NCBI RefSeq assembly: GCF_018129385.1
Contig: NZ_JAFCLN010000003.1
Location: 339,501 to 403,500, forward strand
Direction of reading: 5' to 3'
From: Bradyrhizobium lablabi
Lineage (GTDB): Bacteria > Pseudomonadota > Alphaproteobacteria > Rhizobiales > Xanthobacteraceae
DNA: 64,000 bases
The notes under the pieces are model-generated. The model was not told where the DNA came from. It searched no databases and saw nothing but the letters and a program-made list of their open reading frames with translations. A program made the translations under genes and the position numbers. Position 1 is the first letter of the stretch. Every line of letters begins with the position of its first letter. Positions 9,216 to 17,551 of the stretch are shown one piece after another.

Positions 9216-10190
9216 TCAATCGACCTTGATGCCCGACGCCTTGATGATCGGCCACCAGCGGTCGGCTTCCTGCTTCTGGAATGCTCGCAACGCTTCCGGC
9301 GATTGCTGGGCGAGCGGCGGAATCTCGATGCCGAGCTCGGCAAAGCGCTTTTGCACCGATGGATCGGCCAGCACCTGCACCATCGTGGCGTTCAGCTTTG
9401 CAACGATCTCCTTCGGCGTATCCTTCGGCACCCAGAGGCCGTACCACAGCGTCGTGACGAAGCCGCGCAGACCTGCTTCATCCGCGGTCGGAATGTCGGG
9501 CGATGATTTCAGCCGGGTCTTCCCTGTGACCGCGAACGGCTTGACGCTGCCGCCCGCCAGCAGCGAGCGGAAATTCGAGGACGGCTCGATCATGAAATCG
9601 ATCTGCCCGGAGACGAGATCCTGCATCGCCGGGCCGTTGCCGCGATAGGGCACGAACTGGAATTTCGTGCCGGTCTCCCGCTGCAACGAAATCCCGGTGA
9701 GATGGCCGGTGGCGCCGACGCCGGCGATGCCGACCGAGGCCTTGTCGGGATTGGCCTTCAGCCAGGCGATCAGCCCCTTGAGGTTGTCGGCCGGTAACGC
9801 CTTTTTGCCGACGATCAGCAGCGGCTCGCTGCCGATCATGATCACCGGTTCCAGATCCCTGAGCAGGTCGAACTGGAGCGCATACAGCCCGCCGGTCAAC
9901 ATATGAGTGGTCGAGGTGCCGATGCTGAGCGTGTAACCGTCGGCCGCCGAGCGCACCGCGCGGCCCACCCCGATGGTGCCGGCCGCACCCGCGACATTCT
10001 CGATCACGATGGGTTGCCCGAGGACGGGGCGCATTTGCTCGGCAAGGTAGCGCGCCAGCGAGTCGGTGGCCCCTCCGGCCGAAAACGGCACGATCACGGT
10101 GACCGGGCGCGACGGATAGTTTTGCGCGGCGGCTAATCCGCCCCACAACAGCCCCAACAGGAACGCCGTCAGGAAAAACCCTCTGCGCAT
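9216..10190 (-). CDS. Bug/TctC-family tripartite tricarboxylate transporter substrate-binding protein
   Basis: A 324-residue periplasmic binding protein. It starts with a signal peptide (MRRGFFLTAFLLGLLWGGLAAAQ), followed by the family hallmark YPSRPVTVIVPFSAGG and the later GVGATGHL and PYRGNGPAMQDLVSGQ segments. Bug proteins bind carboxylates or other small acids and normally serve TctA/TctB permeases, but neither is in this window, so it is an orphan. It converges with the NHL-repeat gene across a palindromic repeat. The ligand cannot be predicted. Confidence 0.9.
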   Translation of the reverse strand: MRRGFFLTAFLLGLLWGGLAAAQNYPSRPVTVIVPFSAGGATDSLARYLAEQMRPVLGQPIVIENVAGAAGTIGVGRAVRSAADGYTLSIGTSTTHMLTGGLYALQFDLLRDLEPVIMIGSEPLLIVGKKALPADNLKGLIAWLKANPDKASVGIAGVGATGHLTGISLQRETGTKFQFVPYRGNGPAMQDLVSGQIDFMIEPSSNFRSLLAGGSVKPFAVTGKTRLKSSPDIPTADEAGLRGFVTTLWYGLWVPKDTPKEIVAKLNATMVQVLADPSVQKRFAELGIEIPPLAQQSPEALRAFQKQEADRWWPIIKASGIKVD

Positions 10191-10369
10191 GCTCCCTCCG
10201 AATCACTTTTTGGCCGCAATATGCGCCTCAGGCCGCCGTCAAGCCGGGACCGGAACGCAAGTTAGGCCTGCAGGATAAGCCCTTCAACGCTCTTCACAAT
10301 CCCGTCACGCTGCATGTAGTATGTGATCGCATGCTGCTTCGCAGCGTATACGGAGGCCGGGAGCGTTAC

Positions 10370-10927
10370 TTGAACGCACATGTCTCGCAAGGCGGTTGGC
10401 CGGTACTGGTGTTGAATGCGGATTTCCGGCCGCTGAGTTATTACCCGCTGTCGCTATGGTCCTGGCAGGACGCGATCAAGGCGGTGTTTCTCGACCGCGT
10501 CAACATCGTCGAACACTACGACCGCGCGGTACGAAGTCCGACCTTCGAAATCCGGCTTCCCAGCGTTGTGTCGCTAAAGTCCTTCGTCAAGCCGACCACG
10601 CATCCCGCCTTCACCCGGTTCAACGTCTTCCTGCGCGATCGCTTCTCCTGCCAGTATTGCCTGTCAGGCGACGACCTCACCTTCGATCACATCATTCCGC
10701 GCAGCAAGGGCGGCCAGACCACCTGGGAGAACGTGGTCGCGGCCTGCTCGCCGTGCAATTTGCGCAAGGGTAATCTGACGCCGCAGCAGGCGCGGATGTT
10801 CCCCAAGCAAACGCCGTTTGCGCCGACGGTGCATCAACTGCACCGCAACGGCAGGCTGTTCCCGCCGAACTATCTGCACGATAGCTGGCTCGACTATCTC
10901 TATTGGGACACCGAGCTCGATCCGTAG
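10370..10927 (+). CDS. HNH endonuclease family protein
   Basis: An HNH nuclease of 185 residues from the TTG at 10370, which is preceded by GGGAG at six bases; an ATG at 10331 would add 13 residues but has no ribosome-binding site. The catalytic core reads FDHIIPRSKGG with a later Asn and is framed by two CxxC zinc knuckles (CQYC and CSPC). The N-terminal PVLVLNADFRPLSYYPLSLW segment is typical of a widespread alphaproteobacterial HNH family whose DNA target is not known. No methyltransferase is near, so it is not an obvious restriction enzyme. Confidence 0.85.
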   Translation: MNAHVSQGGWPVLVLNADFRPLSYYPLSLWSWQDAIKAVFLDRVNIVEHYDRAVRSPTFEIRLPSVVSLKSFVKPTTHPAFTRFNVFLRDRFSCQYCLSGDDLTFDHIIPRSKGGQTTWENVVAACSPCNLRKGNLTPQQARMFPKQTPFAPTVHQLHRNGRLFPPNYLHDSWLDYLYWDTELDP

Positions 10928-10969
10928 GATCGCTTCTCTGCCGCATCCTCTTTCCGTGCAGGTGAGCCC

Positions 10970-11428
10970 GTGTGGAAGCAGCTTTGGCAGACATGGACGA
11001 TCGACAAGCCCGCGGCTTTCGGCGATTTGCTGCGGGAGGCGTTTGTCGTCCAGCTCGCCGCATGGCTGGACCGGCTGACGCTGCGACGGATTATCGCCGT
11101 CCTTCCCATACCCATTCTTGCCTGGGCCTACACGCACAACGTTCCGATCCCGCCGACATTGATGCTGGTCGGCGACCTCCTCGCCTACATCGATATCTTC
11201 GCGATCATCTTCCTGCTCAGCGTCGTGAGCCGCGTCGAAAACCTCGCGTTCATCCTGAAGCAGACGGCTTCGTATTTGGTCAGACTCGGGCACCGCCTGT
11301 CGGCCGGCATGAAACGGCCCGACTTCCGTAACCGCCGCGAGGGCGGCACGCAAAGGCGGAGGGATACGGAGCGAGCCGGCAGCGCAGATGACGATCCTGC
11401 CGCCATTCATGGCCTTGCCTGGGCCTGA
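10970..11428 (+). CDS. Small membrane protein of unknown function
   Basis: A 152-residue protein that I do not recognise. Two hydrophobic stretches (IIAVLPIPILAWAY, and LMLVGDLLAYIDIFAIIFLLSVV) suggest two membrane spans near residues 40-90. The C-terminal 40 residues are Arg-rich and polar. It starts with GTG 42 bases after the HNH gene, so it may be read from the same transcript. A shorter C-terminus cannot be excluded. Confidence 0.55.
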   Translation: MWKQLWQTWTIDKPAAFGDLLREAFVVQLAAWLDRLTLRRIIAVLPIPILAWAYTHNVPIPPTLMLVGDLLAYIDIFAIIFLLSVVSRVENLAFILKQTASYLVRLGHRLSAGMKRPDFRNRREGGTQRRRDTERAGSADDDPAAIHGLAWA

Positions 11429-11536
11429 TTGCTTCGCTCACCGGCGGCCTTGACTCCCGGCGTCGCTCGCTGGTGAACTGCGCGCCAACTGGAAACACAA
11501 GCGCGTCAGTCAAGACGCCCGTCACGGAAACGCCTC

Positions 11537-13054
11537 ATGCTCATCCCCATGGCCGATGTGCCGCGCTGGTATGCCGAGCGCAAGCCAAAGGACACGATCG
11601 CGATCACCCACGGCAAGGATACGCTGACCTGGGAACAGCTTGAGCGCAATGCCAACCGCCGCGCCCGCGCCTTTGCGGCCAAAGGCGTCGAGCCCGGCGA
11701 TTTCGTCGCCATCGGGCTGCCGAACGGCAACACATTCTTCGAGACCAGCTTTGCAGTGTGGAAGTGCGGCGCCACGCCGACCTCGCTGTCGTGGCGGCTG
11801 CCACGCGGCGAGGCGGCGGCGGTGCTGGAGATCCTGCGACCCGCTTTGGTCGTCGGCGGCGAAGCCGACTGGAACGCGGCCAACCGCCTGCCGGCGGACT
11901 TCGTGCCGGAAGGTTTTTCGGACGAGCCGATCAGCAATCCGGTCGCCCGCTACTGGAAGGCGATGACCAGCGGCGGCTCGACCGGGCGGCCGAAGGTGAT
12001 CCTCGATCACGGACCCGCCGTCACCGACACTGCGGCGGACCAACTGCTCGGCATCACGCGCGACGTCTCGCTGCTCAATCCGGGGCCGCTCTATCACAAT
12101 GCGCCGTTCATCCTGTCGCATGCAGGATTGTTCGCCGGCGGACATCTGACCGGGATGGTGAAGTTCGATGCCGAGGAGGCGCTGCGCCTGATCGAGACCA
12201 ATGGCGTGCAATGGGTCAATTTCGTGCCGACCATGATGCATCGCATCTGGGCGCTACCGGACGAGGTGCGCAACCGCTACGACGTCTCCAGTCTGAAGAT
12301 CGTGTTCCACATGGCCGCGCCCATGCCGCCCTGGCTGAAGGAGAAATGGATCGAGTGGCTCGGACCGGAGCGGATCTGGGAGCTCTATGGCGGCACCGAG
12401 CGCCAGGGCGCCTGCGTCATCAACGGCGTCGAGTGGATGGCCCACAAGGGTTCTGTCGGCAAGATCGGGGACACGGCACGCCTGAGGATCATTGGCGAGG
12501 ACGGCAACGACGTGTCGCCAGGAGAGACCGGCGAAATCTATTTCCTGCCCAACGACGGCGCGGGCAGCACCTACCACTATCTCGGCGCCGAGCCGAAGCG
12601 CCGCGCCGACGGCTGGGAATCGCTCGGCGATATCGGACGGCTCGATGCCGACGGCTATCTCTATCTCGGCGACCGCCTCGCCGACATGATTTTGCGCGGT
12701 GGCGCGAATATCTATCCGGCGGAAGTGGAAGCTGCCGTGAGTGCGCATCCCGGTGTGCGCTCCTGCGTCGTGGTCGGCCTGCCCGATCCGGAATTCGGCC
12801 AGCGCGTCCACGCCATCATCGAACTGAACGAGACAGCCAATGCGCAAGCGGTCGCCGACGACATGGGCGAATTCCTCGCCGATCGCTTGAGCCGCTACAA
12901 GCATCCGGAAAGTTTCGAGATCGTCAGCGTCGGCTTGCGCGACGATTCCGGAAAGGTCCGCCGTACCCTGTTGCGCGACGAACGCGCAGCCTGGCTGAAG
13001 GAGAACCGCGCCTTCCGGATCATGCCGTCGCGCGTGACCGCGAAGGCCGGTTGA
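11537..13054 (+). CDS. AMP-dependent acyl-CoA synthetase/ligase
   Basis: A 505-residue member of the ANL adenylate-forming superfamily, which activates a carboxylic acid as acyl-AMP and transfers it to CoA. The ATP-binding P-loop TSGGSTGRPK is at residues 144-153, YGGTER provides the A5 motif, GDIGRLDADGYLYLGDR the hinge, and the C-terminal DDSGKVRR the catalytic lysine region. The acyl substrate is not evident; the sequence resembles the fatty/aromatic acid CoA ligases annotated as bile-acid-CoA-ligase-like. No other beta-oxidation gene is adjacent. Confidence 0.88.
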   Translation: MLIPMADVPRWYAERKPKDTIAITHGKDTLTWEQLERNANRRARAFAAKGVEPGDFVAIGLPNGNTFFETSFAVWKCGATPTSLSWRLPRGEAAAVLEILRPALVVGGEADWNAANRLPADFVPEGFSDEPISNPVARYWKAMTSGGSTGRPKVILDHGPAVTDTAADQLLGITRDVSLLNPGPLYHNAPFILSHAGLFAGGHLTGMVKFDAEEALRLIETNGVQWVNFVPTMMHRIWALPDEVRNRYDVSSLKIVFHMAAPMPPWLKEKWIEWLGPERIWELYGGTERQGACVINGVEWMAHKGSVGKIGDTARLRIIGEDGNDVSPGETGEIYFLPNDGAGSTYHYLGAEPKRRADGWESLGDIGRLDADGYLYLGDRLADMILRGGANIYPAEVEAAVSAHPGVRSCVVVGLPDPEFGQRVHAIIELNETANAQAVADDMGEFLADRLSRYKHPESFEIVSVGLRDDSGKVRRTLLRDERAAWLKENRAFRIMPSRVTAKAG

Positions 13055-13126
13055 GGTTCCACGGTCTGACATCTTGAGGTAGGATAACCCCGGGGGATCG
13101 GCTCGCCGGTCCGTGGGAGATCACCG

Positions 13127-14212
13127 ATGTCGTTCGTCAAAGACAATGACGCCTACGAGGCCTGGCTCGCGCGGCAATGCGATGTGGTCAAGGAGGACAT
13201 CAAGCTCAAGCACGAAGAGAAGATGACGGACAGCGCCTTCTCCTTCCTGCGCGCCACCTATTTCCGATGGGCAAGGAAGATCGGCTCATGGTGTCCGGAA
13301 TTGATGGATGCGCCAAATGTGCTTGCGGTCGGCGACCTGCATCTGGAAAATTTCGGGACATGGCGCGATGAAGACGGCCGCCTGGTCTGGGGCGTCAATG
13401 ATTTCGACGAAGCTGCCGTCATGCCCTACACGCTCGATCTGGCCCGCCTCGTCACCAGCATCCAGCTTGCGCCCCGGCGCCACGAGGACGTCAACGACAA
13501 GGCGGCGGCGAAAGCTGTTCTCAAGGGATATCGCCAGGGTCTCGACAGCCCGCAACCGGCGCTGCTGTTCGAGGGCGAGACCTGGCTGTGGGATTATGCC
13601 TTGCCGGACAAGGGCGGCCCCAGGCGCTTCTGGAAGGAGGTCGACAAATATCCCAAGGCGAAACGCCCGCCGGATGCACGGATCAAGCGCGCGCTGATCG
13701 AGAGCATGCCGGAAGGCATCGACACCAAGACCATTCACATGCGCACGCGCCAAAAGGGCAGCGGCAGCCTCGGGCGGCCGCGTTATGTGGCGGTCGGCTA
13801 TTGGCGCGGTGGGCGCGTCTTGCGCGAGGCCAAGGCGCTGGTGCCGTCGGCGTGGACCTGGGCCAACGGCCAAAAGCAGGAATCGAGGCTGCTCGACGCG
13901 GCGAACGGCCCCTACCGGGCACCGGATCCGCTGCTCGATGTGCGCCACAAATTCATCTTCCGCCGCATCGCGGGCGATGCCGAGAAAATCGAACTCGGCA
14001 AGAAGGCCGGCGCCAACATCCACCTGGAACTGCTGCGAGCGATGGGATTCGATCTTGCGTCGGTCCATGCCGCAAGCGCGCGCAGCGCGGGTCCAATTAG
14101 GAAGGATCTCGACAAGCGGCCGCGCGGCTGGCTGAACAAGGCCGCCGCCATCGCGGCCACTGAAGTTGAACGCGATTTTCATGAATGGAATAAATACATG
14201 GCGCAGCGCTAG
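13127..14212 (+). CDS. DUF2252 family protein, kinase-like fold
   Basis: A 361-residue DUF2252 protein. It contains GDLHLENFGTW followed by VNDFDEAAV, the spacing and residues of the catalytic loop and metal-binding Asp of aminoglycoside-phosphotransferase-like kinases. The family has no established substrate, so a small-molecule phosphotransferase role is inference. The ATG at 13127 is preceded by GGGAG at nine bases. It sits 72 bases after the acyl-CoA synthetase and 135 bases before the S1C-like gene, on the same strand. Confidence 0.8.
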   Translation: MSFVKDNDAYEAWLARQCDVVKEDIKLKHEEKMTDSAFSFLRATYFRWARKIGSWCPELMDAPNVLAVGDLHLENFGTWRDEDGRLVWGVNDFDEAAVMPYTLDLARLVTSIQLAPRRHEDVNDKAAAKAVLKGYRQGLDSPQPALLFEGETWLWDYALPDKGGPRRFWKEVDKYPKAKRPPDARIKRALIESMPEGIDTKTIHMRTRQKGSGSLGRPRYVAVGYWRGGRVLREAKALVPSAWTWANGQKQESRLLDAANGPYRAPDPLLDVRHKFIFRRIAGDAEKIELGKKAGANIHLELLRAMGFDLASVHAASARSAGPIRKDLDKRPRGWLNKAAAIAATEVERDFHEWNKYMAQR

Positions 14213-14347
14213 TCTTTCAGCGACCTCGCGCCCCGCCACTTTCGTTGCTATATTATTGCGGAGCCGGTCCGCAAAAGGACCCACGATTTTTTCGATTGCG
14301 CAGCGTTGTGCAGATGGCGCGGGACGCAATTGCAAGGGAGTGCCAGC

Positions 14348-15319
14348 ATGGCCTCAACCTCCGAATGGCAAGTGCCGCCGGCGTTCCAGCCCCGCCCGGG
14401 AGATTACAGTTTCGATGTCGATGCCGTGCTGAGCTCGGTTGTCGGACTGCATTCGATCATCCCACCCGATGCCTTCAGCGCCGAGACGCTCGGCACCGAG
14501 CGCGCCGGCAACGGCGTGCTGATCGACGACGGCCTGGTGCTGACGATCGGCTATCTGATCACCGAAGCGGAAGCCTTGTGGCTGCACCTCGGCGACGGCA
14601 AGGTTGTGGAGGGCCATGCGCTCGGCTTCGACTCCGAAAGCGGGTTTGGGCTGGTGCAGGCGCTCGGCCGCGTCGATCTCGAGCCGGTGCCGCTCGGCTC
14701 TTCGGCAGCGACCAGGGTCGGCGACCGCGTGGTGATCGGCGGCGCCGGCGGCCGCACCCGATCGGTCGCAAGCCAGGTTGTGGCGAAGCAGGAATTTGCC
14801 GGCTATTGGGAATATCTGCTGGATGAAGCGATCTTCACCTATCCGGCGCATCCGAACTGGGGCGGCGCCGGGTTGATCTCAACCAGGGGCGAACTGATCG
14901 GCATCGGCTCGCTACAGATGGAGCGCGAGCGCGAGGGCAAGACGGAGCACGTCAACATGATCGTGCCGATCGACCTCCTGAAACCCGTGATCTCCGACAT
15001 CAGGAAATTCGGCCGTGTCAACAGGCCATCACGGCCCTGGCTCGGCATGTACTCGACCGAGATCGACAACCGCGTCGTGGTGGTCGGCATCGCGAGCCGC
15101 GGCCCTGCCGCGCGCGCCGAGCTGAAGGCCGGCGACGTCATCCTGGCGGTGAACGGCGAAAAGATTTCCAGCCAGAACGCGTTCTATCGCAAACTATGGG
15201 CGCTCGGCCCGGCCGGCGTCGACGTGCCGCTCACCGTCTATCACGAGGGCGTCACCTTCGACGTGACGCTGGCCTCGACCGACCGGGCAAAGCTGCTCAA
15301 GGCGCCGCGGCTGCACTGA
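14348..15319 (+). CDS. S1C (DegP/HtrA-like) protein with degenerate catalytic triad
   Basis: A 323-residue protein with a trypsin-like domain and a C-terminal PDZ domain (SRGPAARAELKAGDVILAVN). Compared with the HtrA consensus, the His position (TNxHVV) reads TIGYLI, the Asp position (SDLAL) reads SGFGL and the Ser position (GNSGG) reads PNWGG, so all three catalytic residues appear to be missing. It may bind peptides rather than cleave them. No signal peptide is visible. The start at 14348 follows AAGGGAG at seven bases. An alpha/beta hydrolase gene follows after 25 bases, probably in the same operon. Confidence 0.78.
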   Translation: MASTSEWQVPPAFQPRPGDYSFDVDAVLSSVVGLHSIIPPDAFSAETLGTERAGNGVLIDDGLVLTIGYLITEAEALWLHLGDGKVVEGHALGFDSESGFGLVQALGRVDLEPVPLGSSAATRVGDRVVIGGAGGRTRSVASQVVAKQEFAGYWEYLLDEAIFTYPAHPNWGGAGLISTRGELIGIGSLQMEREREGKTEHVNMIVPIDLLKPVISDIRKFGRVNRPSRPWLGMYSTEIDNRVVVVGIASRGPAARAELKAGDVILAVNGEKISSQNAFYRKLWALGPAGVDVPLTVYHEGVTFDVTLASTDRAKLLKAPRLH

Positions 15320-15344
15320 CACCTCTGATCGCTGGAATCCGCCA

Positions 15345-16427
15345 ATGAGCGAGGCCGTCGTCGACGACATCGTGGCCGTGTTGCCGCCGCTCTTGCAGTC
15401 GCTGGAAGCGCTGTCCTTTGTCGCGCGCCATTTTCATCCGCCGGATTTCGACCGGGTGATGCAGGCTGCCGGCACGCCGGACCAGGCGCTGCAATCGGTG
15501 CGCGAGCGTCTGAACGACTGGCCGGAAGAGTTTGCCGGCATCAGAACCGCGCTCGAGACCGCGAGCGACGCGGCGCTCGCGGGATTCGGCGGCTTGCGCA
15601 TGGTGCACAACGGTCGTGGCGATATCACCGATATATTCAAGGCGATGCGCTATGCCCCGCGCGCGCAGGAGGCGCTTTATCCGCTGGTCGCAAAATTGCC
15701 GCCGGTGAGCCAGTTCTTTCTCGACGTCTCGCTCCGTGAAGACGCCGGCCTGCTGGAACGGCTCGCCGCACCGGCCGACAACACCGGCATCTTCCATCAC
15801 GACAACGAGCCGGGCAGCCGCGGCGGCTTTTCGATCTATGTGCCGGAATACTACACGCCGGACCGGCAATGGCCGCTGGTGATGGCGCTGCATGGCGGCA
15901 GCGGCAATGGACGTAACTTTCTCTGGAGCTGGCTGCGCGACGCCCGCAGCCGGGGTGCCATCCTGGTCGCGCCAACCGCGACCGGTCCGACCCCGGAGAA
16001 AAGCACCTGGGCCTTGATGGGCGAAGACACCGACACGCCGAACCTGATGCGCATCCTCGAATCCGTTCGCGCGCGCTGGAACATCGATCCCGCCAGAATG
16101 CTGATGACCGGAATGAGCGACGGCGGCACGTTCTGTTATGTCAGCGGCCTCGATGGCGCTTCGCCTTTCACGCATCTCGCGCCGGTCGCCGCCACCTTCC
16201 ATCCATTGATGGCGGAAATGGCCGACGCCGAGCGGCTGCGCGGCCTGCCGATCCACATCACCCATGGCCGCCTCGACTGGATGTTCCCGGTGCAGGTCGC
16301 GCGCCAGACGCAGCAGGCGCTGTCCGCCGCGGGCGCCGATGTGACCTATCGCGAGCTCGACGACCTCAGCCACACCTATCCGCGCGAGATGAACGCAGCG
16401 ATGCTGGACTGGATGAACGGCCCGTGA
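15345..16427 (+). CDS. Alpha/beta hydrolase (phospholipase/carboxylesterase-like)
   Basis: A 360-residue hydrolase with an extra N-terminal helical region of about 130 residues, then the alpha/beta core from residue 145 on. The oxyanion-hole region is ALHGGSGNG, the nucleophile elbow is GMSDGG with Ser258, the acid is in HGRLDWMFP and the His in LSHTYPRE, so the triad is complete. It resembles phospholipase/esterase-type hydrolases. It is 25 bases after the triad-less S1C-like protein and may act with it. No signal peptide is visible. Confidence 0.82.
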   Translation: MSEAVVDDIVAVLPPLLQSLEALSFVARHFHPPDFDRVMQAAGTPDQALQSVRERLNDWPEEFAGIRTALETASDAALAGFGGLRMVHNGRGDITDIFKAMRYAPRAQEALYPLVAKLPPVSQFFLDVSLREDAGLLERLAAPADNTGIFHHDNEPGSRGGFSIYVPEYYTPDRQWPLVMALHGGSGNGRNFLWSWLRDARSRGAILVAPTATGPTPEKSTWALMGEDTDTPNLMRILESVRARWNIDPARMLMTGMSDGGTFCYVSGLDGASPFTHLAPVAATFHPLMAEMADAERLRGLPIHITHGRLDWMFPVQVARQTQQALSAAGADVTYRELDDLSHTYPREMNAAMLDWMNGP

Positions 16428-16446
16428 CGTCAATCCTTCCTATCGG

Positions 16447-17112
16447 TCACCCGCCTGCAACAAGACCGGTCCGCAGATGGACATCCGGCAGTTTTCCAAT
16501 CTGATCTCTGGCCTTTAGCAAGACCTGGCGGTCATCGGCCCCCAGTGTCGGCAGATCTCCGTCCCTGAAGAATCCAATGGCGCGCAACACCTGAGCCGGT
16601 TCACCATGAAACATCTGACGGAAGGCGCTCAGTCCTACCGGCAATGACACACCCGCGGCAATCAGTTGCGCGATGTCCCGATAGTCCTTTGCTTCTGCGC
16701 GGTCGAGCGTTGCCTTCAATTTGGTTGCCAACAAATCCTCGCGAGATGCGACGAGCAAAACACCGTCATTGGTACAAAGCGGATCGTTCACCCGTCCAAA
16801 GCTCATTCCGCCAAAGAACGATACCTTCACTGGGCCGGATGGCATCTCGGCGAGCACGACCAGAGTTTCCGGCATGTCCTGCAAGATCGTGGCGTCCTGC
16901 ATAAAGTTGAAATCCCTTCGCAGGCTCTCCTTGTCCAGCGGACTCGACTTGAAGAAATCGAAGTCAACCGATACCCGGTGTCCCAGGTAAAGCGCGACCG
17001 CAGTACCGCCGTAGAGCACCAAACCTGATTCCACGGCAGGTGCCAGGCTTGGCCAGATTTCTCTCTGCGCAACCGGCATGGCCTCAAATCTCGGCTCAAG
17101 GCGTTGCGTCAT
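16447..17112 (-). CDS. AbiEii/AbiGii-type nucleotidyltransferase toxin
   Basis: A 221-residue protein with the AbiEii-type nucleotidyltransferase signature: YGGTAVALYLGHR followed by SVDFDFF, which gives the GG...D-x-D metal-binding core. Known relatives are toxins of type IV or related abortive-infection toxin-antitoxin systems. Its ATG at 17112 lies inside the end of the upstream gene, overlapping it by 17 bases, the normal arrangement for an antitoxin-toxin pair. The longer frame to 17292 is antisense-free but overlaps the partner gene and lacks a ribosome-binding site. Confidence 0.75.
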   Translation of the reverse strand: MTQRLEPRFEAMPVAQREIWPSLAPAVESGLVLYGGTAVALYLGHRVSVDFDFFKSSPLDKESLRRDFNFMQDATILQDMPETLVVLAEMPSGPVKVSFFGGMSFGRVNDPLCTNDGVLLVASREDLLATKLKATLDRAEAKDYRDIAQLIAAGVSLPVGLSAFRQMFHGEPAQVLRAIGFFRDGDLPTLGADDRQVLLKARDQIGKLPDVHLRTGLVAGG

Positions 17113-17398
17113 GAAATACCCTGCGGGGCGGATCGGCCGGAACTGCTGCGCCGGTTCTAAAATGCAATCGGCCTCGCCAGAAATCCCACGAGCGATCGTC
17201 GATCCAACCGGGCTCGGCCCGACGCATGACTTCGACCAGTCGAGGCCAGCCGACCGTCTGCTCAAGCAACAGGATGTCGTCATAGGTCGCAAGACTCATG
17301 GCCTGCGCGATAATGCGATCCTCAGAAAATGGCCGTCCATCGATCGGCGTCCACCAAAGGTATTTCCGCCGAAACTTCGCGAGTACGTCTGCCGACAT
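17096..17398 (-). CDS. Probable antitoxin partner of the AbiEii-type toxin
   Basis: A 100-residue protein encoded just upstream of the nucleotidyltransferase and overlapping it. I do not recognise its family by name. It contains a helical region around IIAQAMSLATYDDILLLEQT and a WDFWRGRL motif. Size, order and overlap make an antitoxin the best reading, but it lacks an obvious helix-turn-helix. An upstream ATG 10 codons earlier is possible. Confidence 0.6.
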   Translation of the reverse strand: MSADVLAKFRRKYLWWTPIDGRPFSEDRIIAQAMSLATYDDILLLEQTVGWPRLVEVMRRAEPGWIDDRSWDFWRGRLHFRTGAAVPADPPRRVFHDATP

Positions 17399-17551
17399 GT
17401 CATTTCCCATCATCGGCCACGATAGCAAAAACGATCCCGTGAGGCCACGGTCGCCGACATATTGTCGTCAGAATTTATTCTCATATCTGAATGACTTACA
17501 CCAACGTGGGGGCGTTGACCGGGGCGGTTCGTACCGCAACAGGAACACCAG

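Noticed and set aside
11758..13077. 439-codon frame in another phase of the acyl-CoA synthetase gene
   Set aside because: Arg-rich, low-complexity translation overlapping a well-supported enzyme; a shadow of high GC content.
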